From NCBI GenBank assembly GCA_003450735.1, contig DMEZ01000015.1:62001-126000 (forward strand): a stretch of DNA of 64,000 nt, given 5' to 3'. The position numbers and the translations under genes are program-made. Shown one piece after another: positions 15,713 through 24,556 of this stretch; position 1 is the stretch's first letter, and every line of letters starts with the position of its first letter. This stretch comes from Elusimicrobiota bacterium (GTDB taxonomy: Bacteria > Elusimicrobiota > Elusimicrobia > UBA1565). Under the pieces are notes generated by a model. That model worked only from the letters and a program-made list of their open reading frames with translations. It did not search any database and was not told the origin of the DNA.

Positions 15713-16908
15713 GCGTGCTCTTCGGCTCCATCATCGAAGTTTTGCGCTTCGTCCTGCTCATCATCGCGGCGGTGGCGGCGCTGGAAGCCTACCTCTACCT
15801 CCACTTCCACAAGTACGACCGGCCCTGGTTCCTTCCGGCCTGCGTGCTGGGCGCGGCCGCGATCGCCGGGGCCCTCACGCTCTGCTGTCTGCCGGCCCAG
15901 GCGCTCAAGGCCGCGCTCCTCGCCGGCGGAGCGGAGCTGCTGCTCGCCCTCTTCTTCCGGAAGGTCGTGAAGGGCAAGTACGCCCTCCCCTACATGCTGC
16001 TGGCTCCGGGCCTGCTGGGTCTGACCATCCTCATCATCTACCCCCTGTGCTTCGAGGTCTACCTGGCCTTCACGGACCTGAAGCTGACGACCATCATGCA
16101 CTGGAGCAAGACGGGGGAGCTGCCTTTCGTGGGGTTCAAGCACTTCTATAAGGTCTTCACCTCCTCGCCCCTCTCGGAGGTGAGCTTCTGGCAGCTGCTG
16201 CTGCGCACGCTGGGTTGGACCTTCATCAATGTCTTCTTCCACGTCACGGGCGGCTTCGCGCTGGCTTTGCTTTTGCACCACAAGATCAAGCTCAAGGGCC
16301 TCTACCGCACCCTGCTCATCATCCCCTGGGCCATGCCGCAGGTGGTGGCGGTGCTCGCGATGCGCGGCGAGTTCCACTCGCAGTACGGCTTCATCAACAT
16401 CATGATCGAGCGCCTGCTGGGCTGGATGCCCTTCCTGGCGGGGATCGGCCTCCAGCCGGTGCAGTGGCTGACCAACCACGCCTTCCTCACCTGCTGTCTC
16501 ATCAACATCTGGCTGGGCATCCCCTTCATGATGGTGGTGATCCTGGGGGGCCTGCAGTCCATCTCCCAGCACTACTACGACGCGGCGGCCATCGACGGGG
16601 CCTCGGCCCTCCAGCAGTTCCGCCAGATCACCCTGCCGCTCATCAAGCCGGTGCTGGCCCCGGCGGTGACGCTGGGCACGGTCTGGACCTTCAACAACAT
16701 CAACGTGATCTACCTGGTCACGGGGCAGGCGGGGGGGATCGAGGACGCGGACATCCTGGTCTCCGCCCTCTACAAGGCCGCCTTCACCTACTACCGCTAC
16801 AGCTACAGCGCCGCCTTCGCCATCGTCATCTTCCTCATCCTCTTCACCTTCGCGCTGGTCTGGCTGAAGTGGACGAAGGGCACGGAGTCCGTCTATGAGC
16901 GCGACTGA
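15709..16908 (+). CDS. ABC transporter permease (MalF-type)
   Basis: A 399-residue membrane protein starting at GTG in a GTGA overlap with the binding-protein gene. Three additional hydrophobic segments at the N-terminus (residues 8-85) precede the conserved permease core, as in MalF proteins, which are longer than MalG. YMLLAPGLLGLTILIIYPL begins the core. YYDAAAIDGASALQQFRQITLPLIKP is the EAA loop that docks on the ATPase (YYDAAAIDGA...F..I.LP). It forms the import channel with the next gene product. The maltodextrin substrate is inferred from the adjacent amylase. The last 14 bp overlap the next permease. Confidence 0.92.
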   Translation: MSVLFGSIIEVLRFVLLIIAAVAALEAYLYLHFHKYDRPWFLPACVLGAAAIAGALTLCCLPAQALKAALLAGGAELLLALFFRKVVKGKYALPYMLLAPGLLGLTILIIYPLCFEVYLAFTDLKLTTIMHWSKTGELPFVGFKHFYKVFTSSPLSEVSFWQLLLRTLGWTFINVFFHVTGGFALALLLHHKIKLKGLYRTLLIIPWAMPQVVAVLAMRGEFHSQYGFINIMIERLLGWMPFLAGIGLQPVQWLTNHAFLTCCLINIWLGIPFMMVVILGGLQSISQHYYDAAAIDGASALQQFRQITLPLIKPVLAPAVTLGTVWTFNNINVIYLVTGQAGGIEDADILVSALYKAAFTYYRYSYSAAFAIVIFLILFTFALVWLKWTKGTESVYERD

Positions 16909-17779
16909 GCTCGCCCGGCAGGAGTACCAGCGCGTCCTCAAGGCCCACCGCCTGAAGGAGCGGATCCTCACCGTCGTCATCCACCTGGCGGTCATCCTCT
17001 GCTGCGTGCTGAGCGTCTACCCGCTTCTGCGCATCTTCTCCGTGTCCCTGCGCCCGGGCGACCGCATCGTCTCGACCGACCTCTCCTTCATCCCGGCCGG
17101 GGCGAGCTTCCTCTCCTACACGAAGGTGCTCTACGACACGAACTTCCTCATCTGGCTGTGGAACTCGCTCGTGATCACCTGCGCGACCGCGACGCTCGGC
17201 GTGAGCCTCGCGGCCCTGGCGGGCTACGCGTTCTCGCGCTTCAAGTTCCCGGGGCATAAGACGGGGCTGACCTTCCTGCTCGGCAACGAGATGATCCCGG
17301 CCTCGATGCTGCTGCTCCCGCTCTTCCTCATGATCATGAAGCTGCGCCTGACCAACACCTACCTGGGGATGATCATCGCCTACTCGGTGACCTCGCTGCC
17401 CTTCAGCATCTGGATCCTGAAGGGCTACTACGACACGATCCCGAAGTCGCTCGAGGAGGCGGCCCTGGTGGACGGGACGACGCGCTTCGGCGCCTTCCTG
17501 CGCATCATCCTGCCGCTGTCCACGCCGGCCCTGGCCATCGCTTTCCTCTTCAACTTCACGCAGGCCTGGAACGAGTACCTGGTCGCGCGCGTGGTGCTCA
17601 CCGACGCGCGCATGTACACCTGGACCCTGGGGCTCTTCGAACTGCAGGGCCAGTACCTGACCCAGTGGGGCATGTTCGCCGCGGCCTCCATCCTGGTGAC
17701 CCTGCCCGTGCTGGGGGTCTTCCTCTATTCTTCCAAGTGGCTCATCTCCGGCCTGACGCTGGGCGGAGTGAAAGGATAA
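16895..17779 (+). CDS. ABC transporter permease (MalG-type)
   Basis: A 294-residue permease with six predicted spans, the MalG length. It opens with a basic N-terminal helix and the segment ILTVVIHLAVILCCVLSVYPLL. GYAFSRFKFPG and FLLGNEMIPASMLLLPLFLM are typical. The EAA loop is EEAALVDGTTRFGAFLRIILPLSTP. The C-terminus ends GLTLGGVKG, the standard end of this family. It overlaps the MalF-type gene by 14 bp and is followed within 5 bp by the ATPase gene, so the importer operon is compact and complete. Confidence 0.93.
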   Translation: MSATELARQEYQRVLKAHRLKERILTVVIHLAVILCCVLSVYPLLRIFSVSLRPGDRIVSTDLSFIPAGASFLSYTKVLYDTNFLIWLWNSLVITCATATLGVSLAALAGYAFSRFKFPGHKTGLTFLLGNEMIPASMLLLPLFLMIMKLRLTNTYLGMIIAYSVTSLPFSIWILKGYYDTIPKSLEEAALVDGTTRFGAFLRIILPLSTPALAIAFLFNFTQAWNEYLVARVVLTDARMYTWTLGLFELQGQYLTQWGMFAAASILVTLPVLGVFLYSSKWLISGLTLGGVKG

Positions 17780-17783
17780 CCCT

Positions 17784-18920
<1,137 letters not shown>

Positions 18921-18934
18921 GCGAAGGGCCTAGA

Positions 18935-18956
18935 CGGGATAGGGACCCCTATCTCG
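18935..18956. terminator. hairpin after the sugar importer operon, possible terminator
   Basis: GATAGG (18938-18943) pairs with CCTATC (18948-18953) around GACC, extended by three pairs (one G-U). There is no T-run, so it may equally be a protein-binding inverted repeat. Confidence 0.35.
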
Positions 18957-18972
18957 CGGGCGGTGCCCCTTG

Positions 18973-19005
18973 GGCCCAACCGGGTTTTGAGACGGCGGCT
19001 ATACT
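18973..19005 (+). promoter_or_regulatory. promoter: GGCCCA, N21, TATACT
   Basis: TATACT (19000-19005) lies 7 nt before the ATG at 19013 and 4 nt before the adjoining ATG at 19010. GGCCCA (18973-18978) is 21 nt upstream. This is the third of four copies of the arrangement in the window. Confidence 0.5.
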
Positions 19006-19012
19006 ATCCATG

Positions 19013-20875
19013 ATGAACAGCACGCGCGCCGCGTTCAAGCCCTTCCTCAGCTCGACGCTGTGCGCCGTTTTAGTCCTTCTTTCCCCCGGTCCGGGCTTCT
19101 ACGCCGCGGCTCAGAGCGTTTCACAGACGCAGGCGGTCCCGCTGGCTCCGAGCGTCCCGGGTTCCGTGGGGGCGGGGGTCTCCGCCGTCCAGCTGACGCC
19201 GGCGACGCTCAACCTGACGCCTTCGAGCCTCGCGGGCGCAGTCCTTCCCACTCCGACTCTTCCGACCGTGCGGGTGCAGGCGGCGCAGAACGCGCAGGTC
19301 GTTCTCCCGAAGGCGGTCCAGGCGCAGACTGCGGTCGTCCAGAAGGCGTTGCAGCAGCCGGTCTTGAAGCCGGTACAGGCCCAGGCTCCGGCCGCGGCGA
19401 AGCAGGTTGCTCCTACCGTCCCCTCCGCGAAAGGAGAACTGCAGCGCTCCGAGGACGGTGGCCCCAGGGCCACCGCCAAAGAGACGCTAGAGACGGGCGT
19501 CGAACAGATCTCGAAGTCCGAGGATTCGGGGAATCAGCAGGCGGCACTCAAAGAGCTCTTCACGGGTTCGAAGCCCCGGGCTTCGGGGAACGCGGTGGCG
19601 GTGGAGGTTTCGGTCGGGGCCGTGCGCTCGGGGCTGGTCAAAGCCGCTCCGAAGGCCGCTCCGAAGGCCGCTCCGGCCGCTTCCAAGGTCAAGATCTTCA
19701 TCACCCAGCCGGGCCAGGAGCCGGAGGGGATCGCGATCTCGGACCTGGGCGCGGCCCTGGCCGCCCGGCCCGGTCTCGTGGAGGCGCTCAACAAGAACGG
19801 GCGCATCCGCGTGGTGGTCTCGAAGATCGCCCAGCCGGGGGGGCTGACCGAGGCGGACGCTTCGAAGCTGCAGGAGATCTTCAAGGCGCAGGGCATCACG
19901 ACGAAGCTGGCCTTCGAGAGCGTGCTGATCGGGATGCTCGGCCAGCTGGCCAAGAAGGCCGCCGCCGAGACGAGCGCTCCGCAAGCCGAGCGGGCGCCGA
20001 AGCCGGAGAAGAGCTGGGTCGAGCGCTTCATCCTCGGCCCGGTCACCGCTCCGTTCCGGGAAGCCGCCTACTTGGCGCGTACCTTCGCGGCTTCGTACAC
20101 GAATCCGACCTGGGGCGAGGTTTTGGGCGGGCTGATCTCGAAGGCGGTTCCGACCGCGATCACGATCGGGGTCTGGGGCGCGCTGTACGCGGGGCATCCG
20201 CTGGCCTTGGCCGTGGCGCTGGGGATCTCGCTGGCTTTGAACATCTTCCATGGGATCTGGATCAACACGTGGTCGAACCTGCAGAGCAACATCGGGCGTC
20301 AGCGGGGCCTGCAGTATCAGACGATCTTCAACCTGGCCTACGGGCAGTGGTGGGGCGCGGTGTTCCGGACGGTGGCGTGGACGGCGATCCCTAAGACGAT
20401 CCCGCCGTGGGCGCTCTCGTACTGGAAGGACATCGGGATCGTGACGCTGGTGGGGGCGTTCTTCGGGACGCTGGGCATCCAGGGATTGAACACGCTTTAT
20501 GACAATGGTCGGCTGACGCGCATGCAGCGCGGGGCCATCCAGCAGTTCCGGGACATGGCGATGTGCCTGGCCGGGGCCTTCCTGGGCTCGGGGTCGATGG
20601 CGGTCTTCTGGTCGATGTTCGCGGCCCAGCAGGGGCTGGATTTCCTGATCTACCTGGCGTCACGCCGGCTCAAGAGGGTGCCGATCCTCTACGTGGCCGA
20701 TGAGGGCGTGGCGGGGTCTTCGGAGTTCCTGGAGGCGTATCCGGTGGTGCCGGGGCGGGCCGAGCCGGAGTCGCCGCTGAGGCAGGCGTTGAAGATGCTC
20801 ATAGACAATCCGCTGGTCAAGCCGGTCGTGTGGGTGATCAAGAAGATCTATTCGTTGCTGACAAAGAAGAAGTAA
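19013..20875 (+). CDS. exported/membrane protein with Ala/Pro/Gln linker and polytopic C-terminus, unknown
   Basis: About 620 residues. The signal peptide ends near FYAAAQSVSQ and is followed by about 200 residues rich in Ala, Val, Gln and Pro, including a tandem APKA repeat, similar in style to the amylases at 11317 and 27134. A small alpha/beta-looking domain (about 225-300; KVKIFITQPGQEPEGIAISD) comes next. The C-terminal 270 residues contain five or so hydrophobic segments (ITIGVWGALYAGHPLALAVA, FRDMAMCLAGAFLGSG). It ends with a Lys-rich tail. I do not recognise the family. The ATG at 19013 is chosen over 19010 because the -10 then sits 7 nt away as in neighbours. A membrane-anchored surface partner of the glucan system is possible. 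Confidence 0.75.
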   Translation: MNSTRAAFKPFLSSTLCAVLVLLSPGPGFYAAAQSVSQTQAVPLAPSVPGSVGAGVSAVQLTPATLNLTPSSLAGAVLPTPTLPTVRVQAAQNAQVVLPKAVQAQTAVVQKALQQPVLKPVQAQAPAAAKQVAPTVPSAKGELQRSEDGGPRATAKETLETGVEQISKSEDSGNQQAALKELFTGSKPRASGNAVAVEVSVGAVRSGLVKAAPKAAPKAAPAASKVKIFITQPGQEPEGIAISDLGAALAARPGLVEALNKNGRIRVVVSKIAQPGGLTEADASKLQEIFKAQGITTKLAFESVLIGMLGQLAKKAAAETSAPQAERAPKPEKSWVERFILGPVTAPFREAAYLARTFAASYTNPTWGEVLGGLISKAVPTAITIGVWGALYAGHPLALAVALGISLALNIFHGIWINTWSNLQSNIGRQRGLQYQTIFNLAYGQWWGAVFRTVAWTAIPKTIPPWALSYWKDIGIVTLVGAFFGTLGIQGLNTLYDNGRLTRMQRGAIQQFRDMAMCLAGAFLGSGSMAVFWSMFAAQQGLDFLIYLASRRLKRVPILYVADEGVAGSSEFLEAYPVVPGRAEPESPLRQALKMLIDNPLVKPVVWVIKKIYSLLTKKK

Positions 20876-20889
20876 TTTTTCTTAAGTCC

Positions 20890-20967
20890 ATATCTATTCC
20901 AACTAATTACCAATTTATCAGTAAGTGATTTATTCGTATTGACAATATCTATTCCATGATCTATTCT
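20890..20967 (+). promoter_or_regulatory. AT-rich promoter with 12-bp direct repeats upstream of the HipA-like gene
   Basis: TTGACA (20939-20944), 17 nt, TATTCT (20962-20967), 5 nt, ATG: a near-consensus promoter predicting a leaderless transcript. ATATCTATTCCA occurs twice, at 20890-20901 and 20945-20956, 55 bp apart; the second copy fills the -35/-10 spacer. These are candidate operator sites for the winged-helix-like N-terminus of the encoded protein. Confidence 0.65.
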
Positions 20968-20972
20968 ATATT

Positions 20973-22346
20973 ATGCCATCTGGACCTCGGATCGACTATA
21001 CGCAATTGACGGAGAGATTTCGCCGATTCCTGAGAAGGGGCGTTACGAACGCCCTTGATGCGTGTCGATCTCTTGAGATAAGTCAGCCTACATTCTCGCG
21101 GGTTCTCTCTCTCAATAGGCCAGGGGTCCTATCTGTCGGGAAGGCGCGAAAGACAAGATATGCATTGCGGCGAGAGATCCCAAATGTTGGAAGGGCGGTT
21201 GTCGTTCACCAAATCAATGAGGAGGGGGAGGCTTCGGAACTGGGGACACTTCATGGCATCGAGCCGGATAATGGATTCTATTTTGAATCCTCTCGACCAG
21301 GGGATTGCCCGAGCCGCTTTTATGAAGACCTTCCATACTTCCTGAACGATCTGCGGCCTGCAGGATTCTTGGGAAGGCTCATCCCTCAGAAATATCCGGA
21401 ACTGGATGCGCCGAAAGATATTTCGAGGTGGTCAGCCGATGACTGCCTTAAGTATCTCACGAGGTACGGCTCGGACTTGATAGGGAACTTGATTCTCGGG
21501 GATGAGGCTTTTAGAAAGTATTTAAAGAGCAAAAGCTCGTCTTATTTTGTGAGCCATGAAAATAGATCGAATGAATATCCTCGGATGGCCAGCGCTGTGT
21601 TGGAGTATGGCGATCCAGGGTCCTCTGCCGGTGGCGAGCAGCCGAAATTCTCCGCCGTTGTGGGAGACGATCGGACTGCAGTCCTGGTAAAGTTCTCCCC
21701 GAAAATCGATGCCGAGGTCGGGCGTAGAGTCGCGGACCTGCTTATTTGTGAGGCCATCAGTTCGAGCGTTCTGGGGAGCGCCGGCCGCAAAGTCGCGTCA
21801 TCGGAGATCCTCTTCGGAAACGATCAGGTATTCCTGGAGGTCCGAAGGTTCGATCGAGCAGGCCGCAACGGCAGGCGAGGGCTTATTTCGCTGGAAACGC
21901 TGGACGCTGGGTATGCGGGCCGCGGGACGAGTTGGGTCGATCGGGCGCGGGCACTTCGTGAAGAGGGGATCATCGGGCGAGACGACTATGATGAGGTGCG
22001 ATGGCGCGAGTTGTACGGCCATCTTATCGGCAACACGGATATGCATGCGGCGAATATCTCGTTCTTCATGGAGTGGCCGCGCAAAGTGCGGCTGGCGCCG
22101 ATCTATGACATGCTGCCGATGCTGTATATCCCGAGGAACGATCAGATCATCGAACGTGACTTTGTTCCACCGTTGCCGAGCCCGGGAGATTCCGACATTT
22201 GGCTCGAGGTTTGGGAGACGGCGAGGCGGTTTTGGAGGGCGGTGAGTGGAGACGGGCGCGTCTCGGCGGGGTTCCGAGCGATTGCCGGAGAGAATTTCGC
22301 AAAGTTGGACGCGCAAGAAGAGCTGGGACGACTGCTCCCAAAATAA
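20973..22346 (+). CDS. HipA-family (YjjJ-like) serine/threonine kinase with N-terminal HTH
   Basis: A 457-residue protein. Residues 10-70 form a DNA-binding helix-turn-helix (LEISQPTFSRVLS) ending VGKARKTRYAL, as in the E. coli YjjJ type. The rest is a HipA kinase: SSAGGEQPKFSA is the Gly-rich/gatekeeper loop, AVLVKFSP holds the likely ATP lysine, HLIGNTDMHAANISFF is the catalytic Asp-His-Asn loop, and LAPIYDMLPM is the metal-binding Asp region. HipA kinases phosphorylate translation factors or tRNA synthetases and can cause growth arrest. No separate HipB antitoxin gene is seen; the fused HTH could replace it. The gene is clearly AT-richer than both flanks, suggesting recent acquisition. Confidence 0.88.
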   Translation: MPSGPRIDYTQLTERFRRFLRRGVTNALDACRSLEISQPTFSRVLSLNRPGVLSVGKARKTRYALRREIPNVGRAVVVHQINEEGEASELGTLHGIEPDNGFYFESSRPGDCPSRFYEDLPYFLNDLRPAGFLGRLIPQKYPELDAPKDISRWSADDCLKYLTRYGSDLIGNLILGDEAFRKYLKSKSSSYFVSHENRSNEYPRMASAVLEYGDPGSSAGGEQPKFSAVVGDDRTAVLVKFSPKIDAEVGRRVADLLICEAISSSVLGSAGRKVASSEILFGNDQVFLEVRRFDRAGRNGRRGLISLETLDAGYAGRGTSWVDRARALREEGIIGRDDYDEVRWRELYGHLIGNTDMHAANISFFMEWPRKVRLAPIYDMLPMLYIPRNDQIIERDFVPPLPSPGDSDIWLEVWETARRFWRAVSGDGRVSAGFRAIAGENFAKLDAQEELGRLLPK

Positions 22347-22412
22347 GCCGGCACAATCTTGGTGGGTCAGCAGGCATAAGGCCGGCCAGTAGCGCCGTCG
22401 CCCGCCCGACCC

Positions 22413-23792
22413 TCAACGCCAGAAGGCTTTCACGCGAAGACGGACGATCTCGCCTCCTTCCTTGATATCGCCCCCGCCGATCCTCTTCAGCTCGGCCTCG
22501 ACCTCGGCGATGAAGGCCATCCGTTCCTCCGTGGAGAGGTAGGGTTTGGCGAACGTGTGGAGTTCGTCGTCGCCGACCCGATATCCGCGCAGAGAGCCGT
22601 CCAGATAGTCGCGGCCCTTCGAGGCGTATTCGTACATGGGCCCGTCGGTATGATACTCCCCTGCCAGCAGGATCTGCCGCCGCTCCACATTGTATTCGGT
22701 CTGTTCCTCCCTGGAATTGCATTTCCCGTCCGCGCAGTCGAGCTCAGGGGAATCCGCCAGGCGCTTCCACTCGTCCCGGGTCAAGAGCAGCCTCTCCGGG
22801 GGGGCCGCATTGCCGGAGGGGCCTACCCATGAAGTGTAGATATCGTCTCCATGGTGCAGGGCAAGCCCGGCGGTTGGGAAGAACGGGCGGGAGTGCTGCC
22901 CGTTGATCGAGCTCTCGACCGGGATGTTCGCGCCGCGCAGCGCCCCCGCGTAGAAGCCGGTCACTCCCCAGCAGCCGCCGACCTTCCAAGGCCCGGGAAC
23001 GCCGGGCCGCAGGAAGCGGTCCATCGGGACCGGCCCGGGATAGCCGTAGAGGCCCGCGAAGGTCTCCGACCCGCGTATGTGGCGGAGGTTCCGGCTGGCC
23101 CAGCCCGTCAACGCGACGACCGTCTTCTCGGGGGTATCGCCCAGAAGGCCCTTCTCGACTAGGAAGCGGTAGGCGATCGACGGGTCCCAGGAGAGCGCGT
23201 GCCCCATGACGAAGCGGGTGGCTTCGAACTCCAGCTTGTCTTTGCGCTTCTGCAGGAGGCGGGAGTCGAGAAGCAGGGCCCGCTCCGGCTTCGTCATCGT
23301 TTTCAGCGACCAGGCGACCTTGCCGTGCCGCTCGAGCCAAAGGCTGTGGGCGACATGCGTGAGATAGAGTTTCCAGGCGTCGGCGGAAGTGTAGAAGACG
23401 TGCCCGTCGTCCTCGCATTGCTGCACCGGCTCCGTCGAGGCGAAGATCCTGCCGTCCAGCTTGTCCTGGACGACCTTGATCGGTTCGATCGGCGCGGGCG
23501 CCGTCGTCAGCCCAGCCGGCTCTCCCGCCTCCACCGCCGCCAGCGCTCGGGAGAGATCCTTCTTCTGCTCGACGCTCCAGGAGGGATAGGATACCGGGCC
23601 CGACTCCGCCTCCCAGATGATGTCGGCGGTGATCTTCTTGTCGTTCAGCAGTTCGGCATAGGGATCGGAAGCGCCTCGGCCCGGAGCCGCGTAGCCGCCC
23701 AAGAACAGGAGTGCGCCAAGCAGGCGGAGCGCTGGTTTGATCAGGTTATTGGGAGAGCTGTTTCTTCGCGAGATCGATCCACCGTCTTTCAC
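22413..23792 (-). CDS. exported transglutaminase-like protein
   Basis: A 459-residue protein with an N-terminal hydrophobic export segment (ALRLLGALLFLGGYAAPG) after a hydrophilic start. The middle carries VGGCWGVTGFYAGALRGANIP, then LALHHGDDIY about 25 residues on. A Cys at the start of a helix, LRxxxIP, and a following His/Asp resemble the transglutaminase/papain-like core (C...LR..GIP...H...D). That would make it a cysteine protease or cross-linking enzyme outside the cytoplasm; the match is by pattern only. It starts at GTG 23792 inside the TPR gene (47-bp overlap), the only start that keeps the signal. A convergent 66-bp gap separates it from the HipA-like gene. Confidence 0.6.
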   Translation of the reverse strand: MKDGGSISRRNSSPNNLIKPALRLLGALLFLGGYAAPGRGASDPYAELLNDKKITADIIWEAESGPVSYPSWSVEQKKDLSRALAAVEAGEPAGLTTAPAPIEPIKVVQDKLDGRIFASTEPVQQCEDDGHVFYTSADAWKLYLTHVAHSLWLERHGKVAWSLKTMTKPERALLLDSRLLQKRKDKLEFEATRFVMGHALSWDPSIAYRFLVEKGLLGDTPEKTVVALTGWASRNLRHIRGSETFAGLYGYPGPVPMDRFLRPGVPGPWKVGGCWGVTGFYAGALRGANIPVESSINGQHSRPFFPTAGLALHHGDDIYTSWVGPSGNAAPPERLLLTRDEWKRLADSPELDCADGKCNSREEQTEYNVERRQILLAGEYHTDGPMYEYASKGRDYLDGSLRGYRVGDDELHTFAKPYLSTEERMAFIAEVEAELKRIGGGDIKEGGEIVRLRVKAFWR

Positions 23793-24483
23793 GGAATTTT
23801 TCCGTATGCGTGAACAGTTCTGCGCGCTTGAGTATCCCCTCGAAGGCGCGGCGGGCTTCCTCGGCCCGTTCCATCTTCTTCAACAACAGCGCCTTCCTGT
23901 ATTCGACTTCTTCTCCGGGCCAGTCGCCGAGTCTTTTGAAATGCTGAAGCGCGCCCTCGAGATCGCCGAGTTTCTGCAGCGTCCGCGCCATGAGCCAATC
24001 CCGTCGGCGAGGTTCATAATCCGGATTTTCTTGGATCAATCTCTCCAGAGCGGCGCGCGCTTGCACGTGCTTTTCGCTTAGGAAATAGGCCCAAGATAAG
24101 TGCAGGAGGTTCTTGGGATTGCTCCCGTGTCCCATAGAGAGGCATTTCTCGAATTGCTCTATCGCCGAGTCGAATTCGTCATGTTTGAGCAGGCCTTCGG
24201 CGAGCAGCTCGCGGTTGTAGACCGTGTCGAATTCTTCGACATCGGCGCGGAGCTTCTTGAGGTCGACGCTGGAATCGGGCCCCGAGAAGACGTCTGCGGC
24301 ATTCTTCTCGAGGGAGGATATGATCTTCGTGTACTCGATGGCTTCGGCGATCAGGTAGGACCCCCAGCCGACTACCGGTACGGCCAGTATGAAGATCACC
24401 CAGATCAGGCCTCGCCCCGAGGAGAAGGCATGGTAGGCGCAGCCGAGCTGGATGAGGGTCGCGACGGCTATCAGGATGGGCAT
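23746..24483 (-). CDS. membrane-anchored TPR protein
   Basis: A 245-residue protein. Two hydrophobic segments form a hairpin at the N-terminus (MPILIAVATLIQLGCAYHAF and GLIWVIFILAVPVVGWGSYL), a PLDc_N-like arrangement. The remainder is helical, with TPR-type repeats (LLAEGLLKHDEFDSAIEQFE, NLLHLSWAYFLSEKHVQARA, WLMARTLQKLGDLEGALQHF, VEYRKALLLKKMERAEEARR). TPRs mediate protein contacts, here probably in the cytoplasm. The downstream gene overlaps it by 47 bp, implying co-expression with the transglutaminase-like protein. The specific partner is unknown. Confidence 0.82.
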   Translation of the reverse strand: MPILIAVATLIQLGCAYHAFSSGRGLIWVIFILAVPVVGWGSYLIAEAIEYTKIISSLEKNAADVFSGPDSSVDLKKLRADVEEFDTVYNRELLAEGLLKHDEFDSAIEQFEKCLSMGHGSNPKNLLHLSWAYFLSEKHVQARAALERLIQENPDYEPRRRDWLMARTLQKLGDLEGALQHFKRLGDWPGEEVEYRKALLLKKMERAEEARRAFEGILKRAELFTHTEKFRERRWIDLAKKQLSQ

Positions 24484-24492
24484 CTACTGAAA

Positions 24493-24498
24493 ATCATA
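24493..24498 (-). promoter_or_regulatory. -10 element for the TPR gene
   Basis: TATGAT on the minus strand lies 9 nt before the ATG at 24483. No matching -35 was seen. The 73-bp gap 24484-24556 holds little else. Confidence 0.4.
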
Positions 24499-24556
24499 TC
24501 ACGTTTATTTAAGGAAATCGTGTCCGGTCATTTGGGCGAAATGGGGTAAATCCCCG

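Noticed and set aside
20876..22412. Insertion sequence or transposon around the HipA-like gene.
   Set aside because: No transposase, terminal inverted repeats or target duplication could be seen; only base composition differs.
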